Positions 11,140-23,642 are shown, counted from the stretch's first letter. The stretch is DNA of 64,000 nt from Apiotrichum sp. Y4204 (GCA_025531455.1 JAMYHL010000054.1:124001-188000), one strand, 5' to 3'. Translations and numbers: made by a program. Notes: generated by a model from the letters alone, not told the origin.

Positions 11140-12258
11140 TCACGCACTGGCAGTGGCCGCAGTCGGCTGCTTCCACATCCACATGCCCCACCCGAGCGGC
11201 CCATTCTCCTGGACGAACAGGGTGTTGAGCTTGTCCTGTGTGGGGTCGACAGCGGCGGCAGCGACGACGAGCGGGAGGAGGTGCTCGGGCGACGGGTGCG
11301 CGGCGCGGTATGCCGGGTGACGGAAGAGGTTGACCGACTCGGCGAGCGGGTCCTTGGACCCCACGGCCGACGACACGGCATCCAGGAATACCTTGCCGTA
11401 CGACCCACCCGTGCCGGTCATGTAGTCGCGGAGGTTGTGGACCGCCTGGCCTGTCCCCATGATACCATAGCCCTGGTCTCTGGGGGTTAGTGGACGACTC
11501 TAAGTGTAACTCACCGGAGAGAGGCAAGGGCGCGGCCGAGCTTTGCGCATGACACGGGGCTCGAGTCGCCGGGGAGCGAGACCTGCACTATAGGAATATC
11601 GGTGCTGCCGTTGAACGCGACTTTGAATGGAACTGGGTGGTCAGCACATCCCTACAAGGCCAGTAACTCACCCCAGACACCGTGATCGAGGCCGCGCTTG
11701 GCCGTCGACACGCTGAGGCCACCGGCCTTGAGCGCGTCCTTGACAGCAGCGAGCATCTTGGGGTCTCCGCGCGACTCGAACTTCTGCTGGTAGTAGTTGG
11801 CCGGGAAGCCGTAAAAGTCGTATACGAGCGGATTGGTCGTGTCCTCATTGACGACGACGGCGTCCGAGTGCGAGGGGTTCTCCCAGTGGGCTGAGACGAC
11901 GACAAGACCCTTCGGGTTGCTCTCCGCCACCGCCTTGCCGTACTTGATCCACGCCTTGTACGGCGCCGAGTTGGTGTCGAACATAGTCGGCGGGCCCTGT
12001 GCGTCAGTCGCAGATCTTAGTGACAGTCGATACCCAGTACTCGGTGCGGTCCTCTATACTCACACCATGAGACAGGAAGTAGACCTGGCCGCGGTTAGCC
12101 GCCATGTTGCGCTTCGTGGCAATGGTAGTAGGGGTGGTGATGGGCGCGGAGCGGAACGCCGAGAAGAGGGAGCGGGCGGCGGGACGAATGTTGAAGTAGA
12201 CGGCGATGAGCGCGACGATGACGCCGAGGATTGCGAGAATGGTGGAGCGGGAGCGCAT
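11140..12258 (-). CDS. Membrane-anchored LigB/DODA-type extradiol dioxygenase
   Basis: Four exons (minus): 12258-12064, 11996-11672, 11632-11515, 11479-11140; 325 residues. Class III (LigB) extradiol ring-cleaving dioxygenases, including DOPA 4,5-dioxygenases, open catechol rings with Fe(II). Visible family features are SHGGPPTMF (metal His), VVSAHWE, LDHGVWGVPF and the HPSPEHLLPLV segment near the C-terminus; all expected catalytic histidines are present. Unlike the usual soluble enzyme, the first about 55 residues contain a hydrophobic helix (STILAILGVIVALIAVYFNI) after MRSR, a signal-anchor, so the enzyme is probably membrane-tethered. The substrate cannot be read from sequence. The exon joins restore the HGGPP motif exactly, which supports the first splice. 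Confidence 0.88.
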
Positions 12259-13042
12259 AGGCTTTGCTATGCGGAGTTGTGAGGAGGAGTGGTTATTTGA
12301 TGCTGATGTCGATGTCGATGTACTGGGTTATATATGTCTCAAGAGATGCGTTATCTGATTGATCTCTTGCATCGTTTTGACATGATCATGGTGTCTTGTA
12401 CGGTGTCTTGCGGTGTATTATCGGTGCCATCGGCGCCATCAACTGCATTTGGTTCCCGCTGATTTGTGATCATCAATCAGCAACCAGCCAGCCGGAGCAG
12501 ATCCTTTCCGTCGGAAGTGGAGAGAGATCTCAGGCACGGCGCCACAAAGACGCTAGGCTGATTACAGCACCCTCTCGGTCAGTGGCAAATCAACATCCTC
12601 AATGTGGCGCGTGGCACTTCCCCTTCCTTCGGAAAAACCAATGGGCACAAACTCGCCGTTGGATACACCGCGATAGTGACTACACTAACAAGTGGCCGAT
12701 GGTATAGAAGCACCCAGTGCAATCTCGTCTCAAACGACGGTTTGGAATCCGGGATGAGCTCAGAGCTCGCCATTCAGAAAAGCCAGAAGCAGGAACCGTA
12801 AGAAAGCAATAACAATACATGACGCGCGTGTTTGTCATGGCCAATGTACAACATACTGTATGACAACGGCGGCGGCGAGGCGCTGCCCGCAGCTCTGCGG
12901 GCGCGTCGCTTTTCTATACAGACCAGCCGTGTGATGACGAGAAAATGAATGCTAGTGGTCGCTCCAGGCGGGCGAGACAATGGGGTGCTGCAAACGGGTG
13001 GTGAATGCACTTCTGAGAGAACTGTTGCGCGGTCAGACGCGC
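12259..13042. other. Intergenic, 5' of dioxygenase
   Basis: 784 bases between two minus-strand genes. A short GATGTC/GATGCT repeat lies at about 12299-12321 just upstream of the dioxygenase start. No coding pattern or RNA gene is recognised. Confidence 0.5.
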
Positions 13043-15515
13043 TCAAAGGGCTTGCCCTAACGTTCCAGAGTTTGCGTTTGCGCCGGTCACAGTGGGGAGA
13101 GGCGGTACCTCGCTGTCGGTCACGAGACCCTCTGGCACCGGTACCAGACTCGTACGACTTGCGGCAGCACTGGGATACTGGTACTGCATATACTGCACGG
13201 ACTGGCGGGATCCGAGAGTTGGGGTCGTCGTAGGCGACGGGCTGGCGGGGCTCGTGAGACTAGTGCGGCTGCAAGCTGCGGGATTGCTGAGCGATGTGCG
13301 GCTACCCCCAGGGTGCATATACGAGAGCGAGATGCGCGAGCCGCTCGCAGCATTCATACCGATTGACGATCGTGAGGTGCTGCGCGGAATGTTGTATCCC
13401 TCACTGTCCGAGGCAAGGGACGTGCGCGACGCCATGGCGGACGAGATGCCCAGCCCCAGTCCAATCGACGAGTGCGAGGCGGCGGCATGAGCGGAGTGCG
13501 GCGAGTACGGGGATGAGGGTGAACAGGATTGTGAGCGTGAGGGGCGGCGTGCGGATGTGTGCTGAAGGGACGTGCGGGAAGCAGAGTTTCCGAGCGACGT
13601 GCGGGAGGCACCTGCAGCGGCCGACGTGTATGGGAGGGACGTACGCGACGCGCCAGTAGCGGTAGAGGTGTACGGCAGCGACGTGCGCGATGCGGAGAAA
13701 CCGTTCAATGCGAGAGATGATCGTGAAGCGGCGGCAGAGTGCGAGACGGATGCACCCGAGGACCTCGGCCTACTGTGGGAGGGTGGTGGGTTGTCGAACA
13801 TTGTTGCAATGTGAAGAGACGACGTCCGCGACGCGTTCCGAGACGCCATCGCCATTGGCAGTGAAGTGCGCGACGCAGCTGCCGACGGGCGCGCAGGGAG
13901 GGAAACGCGTGAAGCTGCGGCAGATCTCGCAACTTCCATCCGCTTCAGCCCCTCACGCACCGACTGGTTACAGAACGGGCATGAATCTGAGTGGTTCTTG
14001 AGCCACTGGTCGACACAGGCCTTGTGGAAGACGTGATCGCACGGGAGCTGCCGCAACTCGGTGACCTTGTACATTATGCGCGCGATCTCGCGGGGCGCGG
14101 TAAAGTTCTCTTGGCAGACGCCGCAGGTCGCGCGGTGAGCGGGCAGCATCACAGCCGGGAGAGGGAGACGCGACTGGTCGATCTCGGTCGGACTGACCGC
14201 CTCGCCATCGATGCTGTGTCCGTCATCTGACACGGGATCCGTCGGGTCTGGAACATAGCACACGGTCTTGCACCCCGCCAGCTCGGCCGAGGTGAGCGGC
14301 ACGGGTGCTGGTGTCGGCGCTGGAGGTGCTGGTGGTGGTGGCCTCCATCCCATTCGAACTGCAAAAATCTAGACCAGTTAGTCACCGCATTACTTTGCCG
14401 TCCACTTAATAAATGGCGCTTATTGAGTCCCTGGGATTCCACTTATCACTTACCCTGTACAGATTGCGCATCATGAGAATGATAGCGCCAAACGCAACGA
14501 CAATCCACAGTGCAATGCGCACCCAGTCGTACAGCAGTCCAGCAAAGACGCCCCACCACAGCAGCGGGGCGGAATGGTAGCACGTTGTTTCAGTAACGGG
14601 GGACGGCTTGAAAAGGAGGATGTGGCCGATAATGAATAGCGCGAAGCGAAGCGTGTACAGCGAGTCGACAATGTCTGCAAGACTGTCGATTTTCCGAAAC
14701 CGCTGCGCCTGTCGCATTGCGCGCTGGTCTGCCGGCGGGAGATATGGTTCGGGATATGGAAGGCGGACGGAGCGTGCAGACGCCGCGAGGGACACGGTCG
14801 ACTGATTACCAGGGCGAGCGGCTTCGGGTGCAGGGATCGGCGGGACGGGAATCGGCGGGACGGGGACCGGCGCGGTGTTTGTGCCGAGACTGGGCGTACT
14901 GGACGACGCGCTGGGAAGGCCGGCCACCGCCGTCCCCGGCGTGACTGTCCCGCCTGACAGGCGCGGCTTCTTGCTGGTGGCGGAGGTGACGAGTGTGAGG
15001 GCGGCAGTGGACGCGCCGGGGTAAGGGGCGCCGTTCATAGCATTGAGTGTGGGGGTGGAGTACGAGTGTGGGACTGATCTCATCTGTGCGGGTGGCGGCG
15101 CCGTTGGGTCTGCAAGATTCGGCACTGAGCGGGACTGGACTCGCGGAACGGGGGGTATCGGCGGCTGCGCGCCGGTGTCAGCTCCATTCACTCGTGGAGT
15201 GCGAGCCCGCGGTCGGGCCTCGGGGTCGAGGTTGATGGGGGGATAAGCGGCTCCAAGACGGCGGCGCTGCCGTGCGCGATACCGTCGCCAGGCGGTGGCG
15301 AGTATGAAGAGGGCGAGGAGGCCGACGCTCGCGCCCATCCACGCCTGGAGCTGCCATGGCCGCGGACATGTCGGTGATGGTTCGGTCTGTTTTGCGCTCT
15401 TGTTCAACGGCGAGGGGAGGACGGCGGCGAGAATAAGTAGCACGACGCCGGACACGATGCGGACTCCGCGCACGATGAGCGTCCCCGATGCGCCGTCGGG
15501 GCGGCGAAAGTTCAT
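13043..15515 (-). CDS. Multi-pass membrane RING-H2 protein with SRTSL-repeat tail (probable E3 ubiquitin ligase)
   Basis: Two exons (minus): 15515-14454 and 14368-13043; 795 residues. The acceptor is TAG after the branch site GACTAAC; using it joins LYR to IFAVRMGW in frame, whereas the later CAG would lose the RING. Hydrophobic helices lie at about residues 10-35, 55-78 and in a cluster at about 290-352. A Pro/Ser-rich loop separates them. The RING-H2 domain lies at about residues 436-487: CGVC, then CDHVFHKAC, then CPFC. This pattern binds two zincs and recruits E2 enzymes. The last 300 residues are Ser-rich, with about 15 copies of a six-residue motif close to ASRTSL. Partner and target are unknown. 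Confidence 0.85.
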
Positions 15516-17349
15516 CGCGGGGAGGGCAGCGCGGCGACGACGGACAAGAAGGCGAAAACTCGGACAGCCGGCAACTGGTTTATAGCAGGCAACTGCAAAG
15601 GTCGCTGTCGGTCGAGCTGGGCGCTGGCTCGCGTTGAGGAGCCGGGCAGGTTCGCGATCCGCTGTGCGAAGGATGGGGTGATGTAGAAAGAAGAGGAATG
15701 CGGTGGTTTTGGGAAGATGGAAATGTGATCCACCCGATGCTGTAGTGCACCGCTCTCGACACGCTCAGCTTGTTACAGAGTTTCTCACCACGCGGACCGC
15801 CTACGGACCGGCGGGACACGGTTGCGGGTACGGTTGCGCAGAGGGTTGAGAAGCGGAGCGGCCGGTGCGGCAGAGATGAGTGCCGGCGAAGCGGGTAGTC
15901 GGTGCCGCGAAACGTGAAGTGTGCGCCTATGCAGGCCGAGTCCGGAACAGACGGACCTCGAGCGCAATGAGCAGGGAACCTTGCACGGTGCAGCGGTGGG
16001 GACAGACCGTGTCCCCCGCCGTCCACAACGACAGCTTTGCAGCGTGGCCCGCGTTTCGCGAGGTTGGTTGCGTTGCGTGCCTGGCCTGGCGGGTCTGGAA
16101 GGGGAGGGGGAGCGAAGCGAAGAGCCAACAGCTGTGGCCGGCGGCCAACGAGATAGGGATTGCGGCAGGAGTGGGTCGTTGGGTTTGGGGGAGTATGCGC
16201 CGTGTGATGAGCAAACGCGCAATCACGTACAACTCTCGAGATTACACGACGGTTACACGACCTGTGCGAACATACGAAGTGTCAAGAAGCGATGTGCACC
16301 GACGGGCGAGCAAAATGGCGAAGGAATGATCATCTGTGTCAGTGTCCGACACAGCTCTGTCCCACAGAGATGAGAGACAGTGCCGCCCGCCCACCGAGTC
16401 CTGCGTCGTTGTGCGTCCCCTGTTGGGCGCTTTCCACACCATTGCTGGCTTTGAGCGGTGCGGCTAGGAGGCGAAGTGGCCTGGTGGCCTGGTGCCAGCA
16501 AGGAACAGTGCCAGGAACGACGAGAACGAGGTACAGAAACACGACTGGGACATTGTGCTTGCATGCTTGGCCATATGCCATCGGCCATGTGGCAACCCGA
16601 TGTGTACGAGGTTTTGCCACTGCCCCAGTTTCCCCCCCGCGCCAGGGGCAAATGCTCCAGAATACGGACTCCGCCCTGTATGGTGCCGTACAATGCACGT
16701 ACGCATTGTCTAATGCTGCAGGATAATCAGGATGTCATGCATGCCTGTGCCACGAGTGGGATGATTATTGGGTCATTGGGGAGGCGGAGATGTGCTGCAC
16801 GGTACAAAAGGGGAAGTCCAGGAGAGGAGACTTGGGAGTGCCGCCGAGGGCAGCACGAGCTCCTGAGATCCACCGACGCCGATGACACGCAAGGGAGATT
16901 CCGCATCCTTCTTTGTCTGCTGATCCGCACGACTAGTCCCGTGCATCAAGGGGAGGAGGCCGGAGAGGGTTGGCGGAACGCGGACTGCACATCTGTAATA
17001 ATGCCAGGCACCAGGGGCGACGGAAAAGCCCACGGGGCGGAAGCAGATGGATGTTCTGCCTCGGCGTTTCTGCCTCAGCCACCGTTCCCTGGCTGCCTCA
17101 GGCAGAGAAGTTTGATGGAGGCCTGGAGGGGTCACCTAATTTTGCCACAGTGATTTTGCACGAGTATAGCATGAGTCTCGCGTGTGGTGCAGAGCAGTCG
17201 ATCTCATGCTTTCCACGCGACAATACCTCCGCGCAGACCATTTCCTCCATCCTCCATCTCCGAACTTTCAAAGACATCTACTCTTGGCGGACGACATCTG
17301 ATCCATCTCGATATCTCGGACATCACCAACCCCCCTTCAGCACACCAAA
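15516..17349. other. Long divergent intergenic region
   Basis: 1834 bases between the RING gene (minus) and MRPL31 (plus). Open frames here show no domain and shift without splice support. The last about 150 bases before 17350 are C/T-rich, like a fungal leader. No tRNA or repeat was found; it may include an undetected noncoding transcript, but nothing supports one. Confidence 0.45.
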
Positions 17350-17994
17350 ATGTTCGGCGCGTTCCGCCCCTCCGCGACCGCGCTTGGCGGCCTCCTCTGG
17401 AAGTCGCCGTACCGCCTTAGCCCGACACGCAAGGCCAACCACCGCAAGCGGCTGCAGCGCGTCGACTCTGTCATTGCCGCCGTCGCCGAGTCGGGCGTGC
17501 AGACCAAGAGCCTCGCGCACGCCATGTCCCTTCCGAAGGAGAATGAGATGCTTCCCAAGGGTGAGTGTGGGAGTGTGCGAGCGGGGGAGCTGCCGTGTTG
17601 CGCTCGAGCTTGGGTGGAAGAAGTACCGACACCACCCATACTGCTTTTTCGCGCGACATACTCGGACCTTTCACCTACAGAAGCGCTGACAGGCAGACAA
17701 GTACACCACGTTTGACAAGAAGGCGCAGCTCCGCGGCTGGCGTAAGGGGATTCACAAGGTGCCGAAGTGGACCAAGGTGAGTGGATTTGTGGCGACGAAA
17801 GGAGGTTCGGGAACAGTGATGCCTCGACAAGAGAAGTGCCTCCTTTTGCGATGGAGTGCATGTCGGCTCCATGGGTGGGGCACTTGCGGCTCCAATCACT
17901 GTAACTTGACGTGCTCTTTCCTCTTGCACTCCTCTCTCCATCATACCAAGCTCACACCCAGATTACGCAACGGGAGAACCCGCTCGGTTTCTAG
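17350..17994 (+). CDS. MRPL31: Mitochondrial large ribosomal subunit protein mL60 (Mrpl31)
   Basis: Three exons: 17350-17560, 17697-17776, 17962-17994; 107 residues. It is a small basic protein of the fungal mitochondrial 54S subunit. The N-terminus [18 protein letters not shown] followed by [18 protein letters not shown] is the characteristic MRP-L31 signature. The middle reads [16 protein letters not shown] and the last exon encodes only [10 protein letters not shown]. Other acceptors for exon 2 (17680, 17691) lead to an early stop, so 17697 is favoured. The second intron (185 nt) is longer than most in this window. The tail-to-tail neighbour is an unknown minus-strand gene. Confidence 0.92.
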
Positions 17995-18641
17995 TCATCA
18001 TCGGCATATGTATCACCATCACTCGCGCATCGGATAGAGGGGTCGGGCTGGAGGACAGACTCTGGGCGAGAGGCTTGTGTGGAATTTCTGGCCTCACAAG
18101 ACAGGCGTGCTGGCCTGCTGATGTTCTTTTCTGACTGTTCCGTTCTTAGTAACTTGTCTGTGGAAGTCGGGCAGTGGGACTCACCGACAACTTGCAGACA
18201 CACGGCTTGGTCTTACCTTTACTCTGGAAACTCACGAACGTGTTTGTTTACTTGTCACTACGTGACTTTTCGATGGATGTGGACAACATGACTGTTATCA
18301 GTTTCTCTCGCAGTGGACAGCTCCTTTGTGTCACTGCCTTAAACGCTACATTATGAACAGGAACTTGATTTACATGCTTAATTGACTGTATGGAACTTGC
18401 CTGCTGAGCCAAGTCAATGCTGGCAATGACTTGGATGCGAGAGCGGTTGTGGAGTGGGGAACAGGGTGAATGGTATCAATGCTATGTACAAATGTGACCG
18501 ATGATACTTGGAATATGTGCGATGGGGTGGTAGCTCGAATGTAGTTGACGTGCGGAACGGGGGTCAGAATGAGAATAAGAAACGGAATGTTTGACGTGTT
18601 GGGCCGATGTTGTCTGAGGATGAGAGGTGGCCGTTAAGTCA
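17995..18641. other. Convergent 3' intergenic region
   Basis: 647 bases between the stops of MRPL31 and the unknown minus-strand gene, mostly 3' UTR and spacer. No feature recognised. Confidence 0.5.
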
Positions 18642-20368
18642 TTAAGCCCTGGCCGGATGGGAGACCTTTTGCATGGGCGAGGGGACAGCGGAGCGCACCT
18701 TTCGGGGAGTATCGACTTTCTGCTCCCCATCTTCAGCAGTCTCCGGCGAGCGCTTCAGATGCTTGCCAGCTCCGGGAGTGCCTTTCCGAGTGCCGTCCTT
18801 GCGGGTCCTAGGCTTCTTCTTCTTCTCCTTGTCGCTAGGGAAGCCGGTGTTGACTTGGCGCCCGGCGCTCTCGGTGAGAGCTTGATCGTTTGTGGATTTA
18901 TGGGATTTTCCCGACACCTGGCGGGCGAACGCGACATTCTGAGAAATTAGAGTTGAATTAGTGGCCACATACCTTAGTGGTACCAAACTTCTCATACAGG
19001 TTCTCCACGGTGAGAACACTGTGTTCAGCTTGAGTAGGTCGCAGAGGGGTGTTGGCAGGTGCGGGCGGGATAGCGGTAACAAAATGACCATCCTTGTGAG
19101 CAACCTTGGAGCGCCAGTTGACGCTGGCGTCCGCCTTGGAAGACTGTTGAGCAATAAATTCGGCAGAGACAGCACGTTCATTCGATTCAGACTTGGGAAC
19201 ACGAACGGTGTAAAGATTGTTGGTAACAGGGTCAACAAGGGTGAGGGTCTTGAACTCCGACTGGACAGCTTCCACCTCAGCACGCCACGGAGCAGCGCTA
19301 GCCGAATGAATGCACTCGTCATGAACAGTGGGAGCGTTGGGCTTGCCGAGACCAAGACCCCGGAGGTTGGCCAACTTGTCGTTGGTCTGGTGTCAATCCA
19401 AGTCAAATTTAATCCTCGCATTGACTCACTTCATGAGTCGGGCAACCATCGTTCTTGATTCCGATTATCTGGTTGTAGTCGCGAACAAGAGCAGGACGAG
19501 TTGACATGGCTGAGTTCGCGGTCTTGTAGCTCGAGCTCGACACGGTCCGAGTGTCGGTCGAGTCAGACACGGTGCGACGACCATCCTTCTCAGGAGAAGC
19601 CATGCGGACCCCAAAGACGTTTGAGAGATAATTGTTGTGGTCGGCAACGGTGGCATCCACGCCACTAGAAGATCAGTATGTGGAATAGATGTTGATTCTC
19701 ACCTTGGGTTACGAGCGTAGGGAAGGGAAAGTGGTCCATGGAGAAGGGGAATTGGCTGCTCGCGAGTTCCCACCACCGCACGAATGCCTTTGGCGTTCTT
19801 AATCTGTTCCTGGCGCCATTTGGACAGAGGTTGAGGCTGGCGGGTGGCAGTTGCTGCCTTCAAGTGGGACAGAACCAAGTGCTTGTTGCTCAGCCGGGAA
19901 GGCGATTCGTAGTTGCCAAGAAGAAGGCGATGACGGTTGCGAACAAAGGGAACGGGCTGGGGGCCAAGGAAGATCTCCATTGAGCTGTTGCTCGCTTGAG
20001 TATTAGTGGATGGGGTCGTGAGTGAGCGATCCGAAGAATCAGTGTTGGATGGCGTGTGGAAAGGGTCATCGTTCGGCGACTTGAGCTCTACGATATACTT
20101 GTGAGGGTATGGAGTTGACGTGACTACAGACTCGTGAATGAGAGGCGCAATCTCTTCCAGCGACTCTGGGTGAACCAATTCAGGTGTACCGGAACCAGGA
20201 GGAAGACTACAGTCAGAGCTGCCTTCCCCCTAGTCAGAACACTCACTCGTAATCTTCGTTGCCACTGGAATCCATGACGCTGTTCGATCGTTCCGCCTTG
20301 CAAGAAACCTCCGAGCTTGAAGGTGAGTGCTGTTCGGTCTGAGAGACCTGGAGCTTGGCGTCGCTCAT
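18642..20368 (-). CDS. Unknown protein, disordered, basic C-terminus
   Basis: Five exons (minus): 20368-20247, 20206-19703, 19664-19430, 19386-18973, 18938-18642; 523 residues. I do not recognise a family. Every junction has GTRNGY and YAG ends and keeps one frame, so it looks like a real gene. The protein is Ser/Thr/Asn-rich and mostly polar, with no membrane helix. A segment at about residues 295-425 (LGLGKPNAPTVHDE onward to VENLYEKFGTTK) has a more globular composition. The C-terminus is strongly basic (EKKKKPRTRKDGTRKG), a possible nuclear localisation signal. Codon use is visibly less GC-biased than in the SDA1 or ATP sulfurylase genes, consistent with low expression or a lineage-specific gene. 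Function unknown. Confidence 0.7.
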
Positions 20369-21086
20369 GGTTGACTGGGAACCGGGGAGATGAAACTGAG
20401 GTACTGATAGGAGAGGAAAAAGAGGCAGGTCCGTAATGTATATAGAAGAGTGAGTAGAAGGTTAGTGATGAGGGAGCGGGGATTCAATAAAGCCTGTTAG
20501 GCCATGAAGAGGAGGGATAGAAGCTCAAGACCAGGAGGGAGAAGAACGAAGGGAGAGACAAGGGTTTGAAGAAGGAGGAAGAGAAGAAGGAAAATCCGAC
20601 GGAGCGAGGTGTTTAAGTAGTCAGACACTTTGCGACCAGGAGGAAGACACTCGGAAGTCAGTTGGGATGAAAATCAGTCTACATGGTCATTATGGGCGAG
20701 CCCGTACTGCAGAGGATCGCCATCGCTATATCTGGTTGGCCGCGTATCGCTGAAGGTGGGAAGGCTGAAGTGAAGGAAGACTCTTTCCACTTACAGCTGA
20801 TGATGGTTGACGGTGCTGGCCGATGATTCCATTCCCTATTTCTGAATCCTGGGGGGCTCTGAATGGCTGGGGAGCCAATCGGGATAAATTGCAAAAAATG
20901 CTGGAAAACTAATTCCGCGATGGGACCTCCACCGTGGCTGGCACCTGGTGGCGACTGGAGATGATTTTTGGGAAAGATTGTTGCTGTGGATGGGTTTGCC
21001 GGTGAGAGAGCGGTGTGGATAGCTCAAGAGTGTCCAACTTTTGCCATTGTTGATATCTCCACCAACCCAAGCTACCAGGTCACACG
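20369..21086. promoter_or_regulatory. Divergent promoter, unknown gene / SDA1
   Basis: 718 bases between two divergent starts. The side toward 20369 is purine-rich on the plus strand (GGAGGAAGAGAAGAAGG at about 20570-20587), which is pyrimidine-rich in the sense of the minus-strand gene, like other leaders here. No coding frame. Confidence 0.5.
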
Positions 21087-23642
21087 ATGGTCAAGTCCCG
21101 TGTGTCGAGGGGTATCCTCCTCACCAACAACCTGCCCCAGCTGCAGAATCTCATAAAGGTTTGCTTGGCTGCGCTTCGGAAGCTGATTACAGCGCGATCC
21201 CGTGGCGTACAAGGAGGAGTTCATGGTCCAGTACAACCACTACCTCTCCCTTCTCCGTCTGCAGACTGTTGCGCCCATAGCCGGTGCACCGACTTCAACG
21301 GACGCCAAGTCGACAGAGCTCTTCGCTGATTTGATCACCTTCGTCTCCCAGTGTGCTCAATGCTACCCCGAAACGACAGCGGAGCTGCCGAAGCAGCTCT
21401 CTGCCTTGCTCCTCGGCACCGGCGGCGTCATGATGGTCAAGGGCGATCTGCGTGATGCGGCTGTTAAGAACCTTGTCATGCTACGCAACAAGGAGGTGAT
21501 TGACTCTATTGAGTGAGCACCGAGGATCAATGACCATGCTGACAGCAGGCTGCTCTCAACGCTCCTGCCTCTTCTTGCTCACGCCGGCAAAGATCTTCGC
21601 GGCATGGTTCGGCATACGATCCTCACCGACCTCAAGACGTCCAACCTGCGTTCTAAGAACCACCGTCTCAACCGTGTGGTTCAGGGATTGCTGTTCGGTA
21701 TGATTGAGAACGGCATGGGCGGTGAGGTTGTCGGCAACAAGGGCAAGGGCAAGGGCAAGGAGCAGGGTGGTGAGGCAATGTGGGCGGTCACGATGGTGCG
21801 CGAGCTGTGGCGGAAGGGCGTATGGTGAGTAACATTCTATCTCAACGTATCTGACAGGCAGGACGGATGCCAAGACGGTCTCGATTGCGTCGCTTGCCGT
21901 TATGCACCCCAACACCAAGGTCCAGTCTGCTGCCATTCACTTCTTCCTTAACTCGGACAATGACGAGGAGGACAGCGAGGACGAGGATGAGGTTGCCGAG
22001 GCTCGTCGAGCTGCCAAGAGCGTCGAGCACCGTTCCAAAGTCAACAAGACTGGACGGAAGCGGACGAACGAGCTTGAGAAGGCTAAGAAGCTCACGACCA
22101 GGGTGAGACCTACGACCGGAATGTTTATGCTGACTGGTGCAGAAGCGTAAAGAGAGGGCTGCTCATGTTGCTGCCAACTTCTCGGCCATCGAGTTGCTCC
22201 ACGACCCCCAGACGTTCGGCGAGAAGCTCTACGACAACCTCTCGCGCCACGACAAGCAGTACACGCTGGAGCACAAGGTGCTCATCATGCAGCTACTGTC
22301 CCGTGTCATGGGCGTTCACAAGCTATGCGTTTTGGGCTTCTACACGTACATCATCAAGTACCTCGCATACCACCAGCTCCAGGTGACGCTCATCCTCGTC
22401 GCTCTCGCCCAGTCGGTTCACGACCTCACTCCTCCCGATGTCTTGACGCCTGTGATTCGCAAGATTGCCCAGGAGTTTGTTCATCCTGGTGTCGGTGCCG
22501 AGGTCATTGCCGCCGGTATCAACTCTATCCGCGAGGTCTCTCGCAGACAACCGTGGTGTATGGAGGAGGACCTCCTCAGCGATCTCGTCGAGTACAAGAA
22601 GTCCAAGGATAAGGGTGTCGCAACAGCCGCCGGTGGTCTTCTCCAACTGTTCCGTGAAGTGAACCCTGGCATGCTCAGGCGTCGCGACCGTGGCAAGACT
22701 GCAGCAATGGGTCTCATCGACGGACAGGTTGCGGCGTACGGTCGCACACAGGAGGGCGTGGATGGCATCGAGGGCCTTGAGCTGCTGGAGGAGCACTGGG
22801 CGGCTCAGCGCAAGGCAGCGAACGGCGGAGTCTCTGATGACGAAGATCTTGCGATGGACGAGGACGACGAGGCCGGTTGGGACAACTGGGACGTCGAGAG
22901 CGACTCTGAGTCTGACTCGTCTGGTTGGGAGAGCGTAGGCTCGGATGGCGACGACTTGGTCATCAGCGACTCTGAGGACGAGGGTGCCAGCAAGCGGAAG
23001 GAGCGGAGACGAAAGAAGAAAGGACAGCAAAACTCGGACTCGGACTCGGAAGACGACGACGCCAAATCGGTTGTATCCACGGCCACCACTACGGCCTCTG
23101 AAGGGAAGAAGATTTCGCTGCTTGCTCAGCAGAAGATTCTTACCCCCGCCGACTTTGCTCTCCTCAACGAGCTCCGTCTCAAGGCGGCCAAGGAGGCAGC
23201 CGAGAGCGGCGGTGGATCTGCAGCAAAGCGCAAGCTTGCCGCTCTGGAGGCGTCCAAGCGCTCGGCCTCGAGCGACGAGCAGTCACGCTTCCTTACTGAG
23301 AACGAGATTCTCGGCCCGCGCAAGAAGGCCAAGCAGGACTACGAGGAGCGTATGGAGTCGATCCGCAAGGGACGCGAGGGACGCGAGAAGTTCGGATCGT
23401 TGAAGGGCAAGAAGGCCAAGGCCAACCCCTCATCGACTACCAACCGCGAGAAGACGCGCAACAAGCCCATCATGATGGCTTTGCAGTGAGTGTCCAGAAG
23501 CCACGCATGGTGGCATATTGTTTTCGGGATGCTAACCAACCCCAGTTCGAACCGCGTTATGGCCAAGAAGAAGGCCTCGCTGCGCGACAAGCAGATTCGT
23601 CTTCGCGCTGCTATCGACAAGCAGAAGAAGCTGAAGCACTAG
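21087..23642 (+). CDS. SDA1: SDA1 family protein, 60S ribosome biogenesis
   Basis: Six exons: 21087-21158, 21193-21512, 21549-21824, 21862-22102, 22143-23485, 23546-23642; 782 residues. Sda1 is an essential nuclear/nucleolar factor needed for 60S pre-ribosome maturation and export. The N-terminus NLPQLQNLIKRDPVAYKEEF and the HEAT-like helical region to about residue 500 match the family. Acidic Asp/Ser/Glu stretches follow at about residues 590-680, with alternating KR-rich patches. The C-terminus KKKASLRDKQIRLRAAIDK ending in KQKKLKH is the conserved SDA1 tail, and it is only reached by splicing to the last 97-nt exon. Coding is strongly GC3-biased, as expected for a highly expressed ribosome-assembly gene. 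Confidence 0.94.

Noticed and set aside
14346..14368. CAG acceptor nearer the second exon of the RING gene
   Set aside because: Using it shifts the frame and destroys the RING-H2 domain; the TAG at 14370-14369 keeps it.
16458..17153. 231-codon plus-strand frame upstream of MRPL31
   Set aside because: No domain, many overlapping frames of similar quality on both strands.
22323..23030. 235-codon minus-strand frame
   Set aside because: Antisense shadow of the SDA1 gene, no domain.
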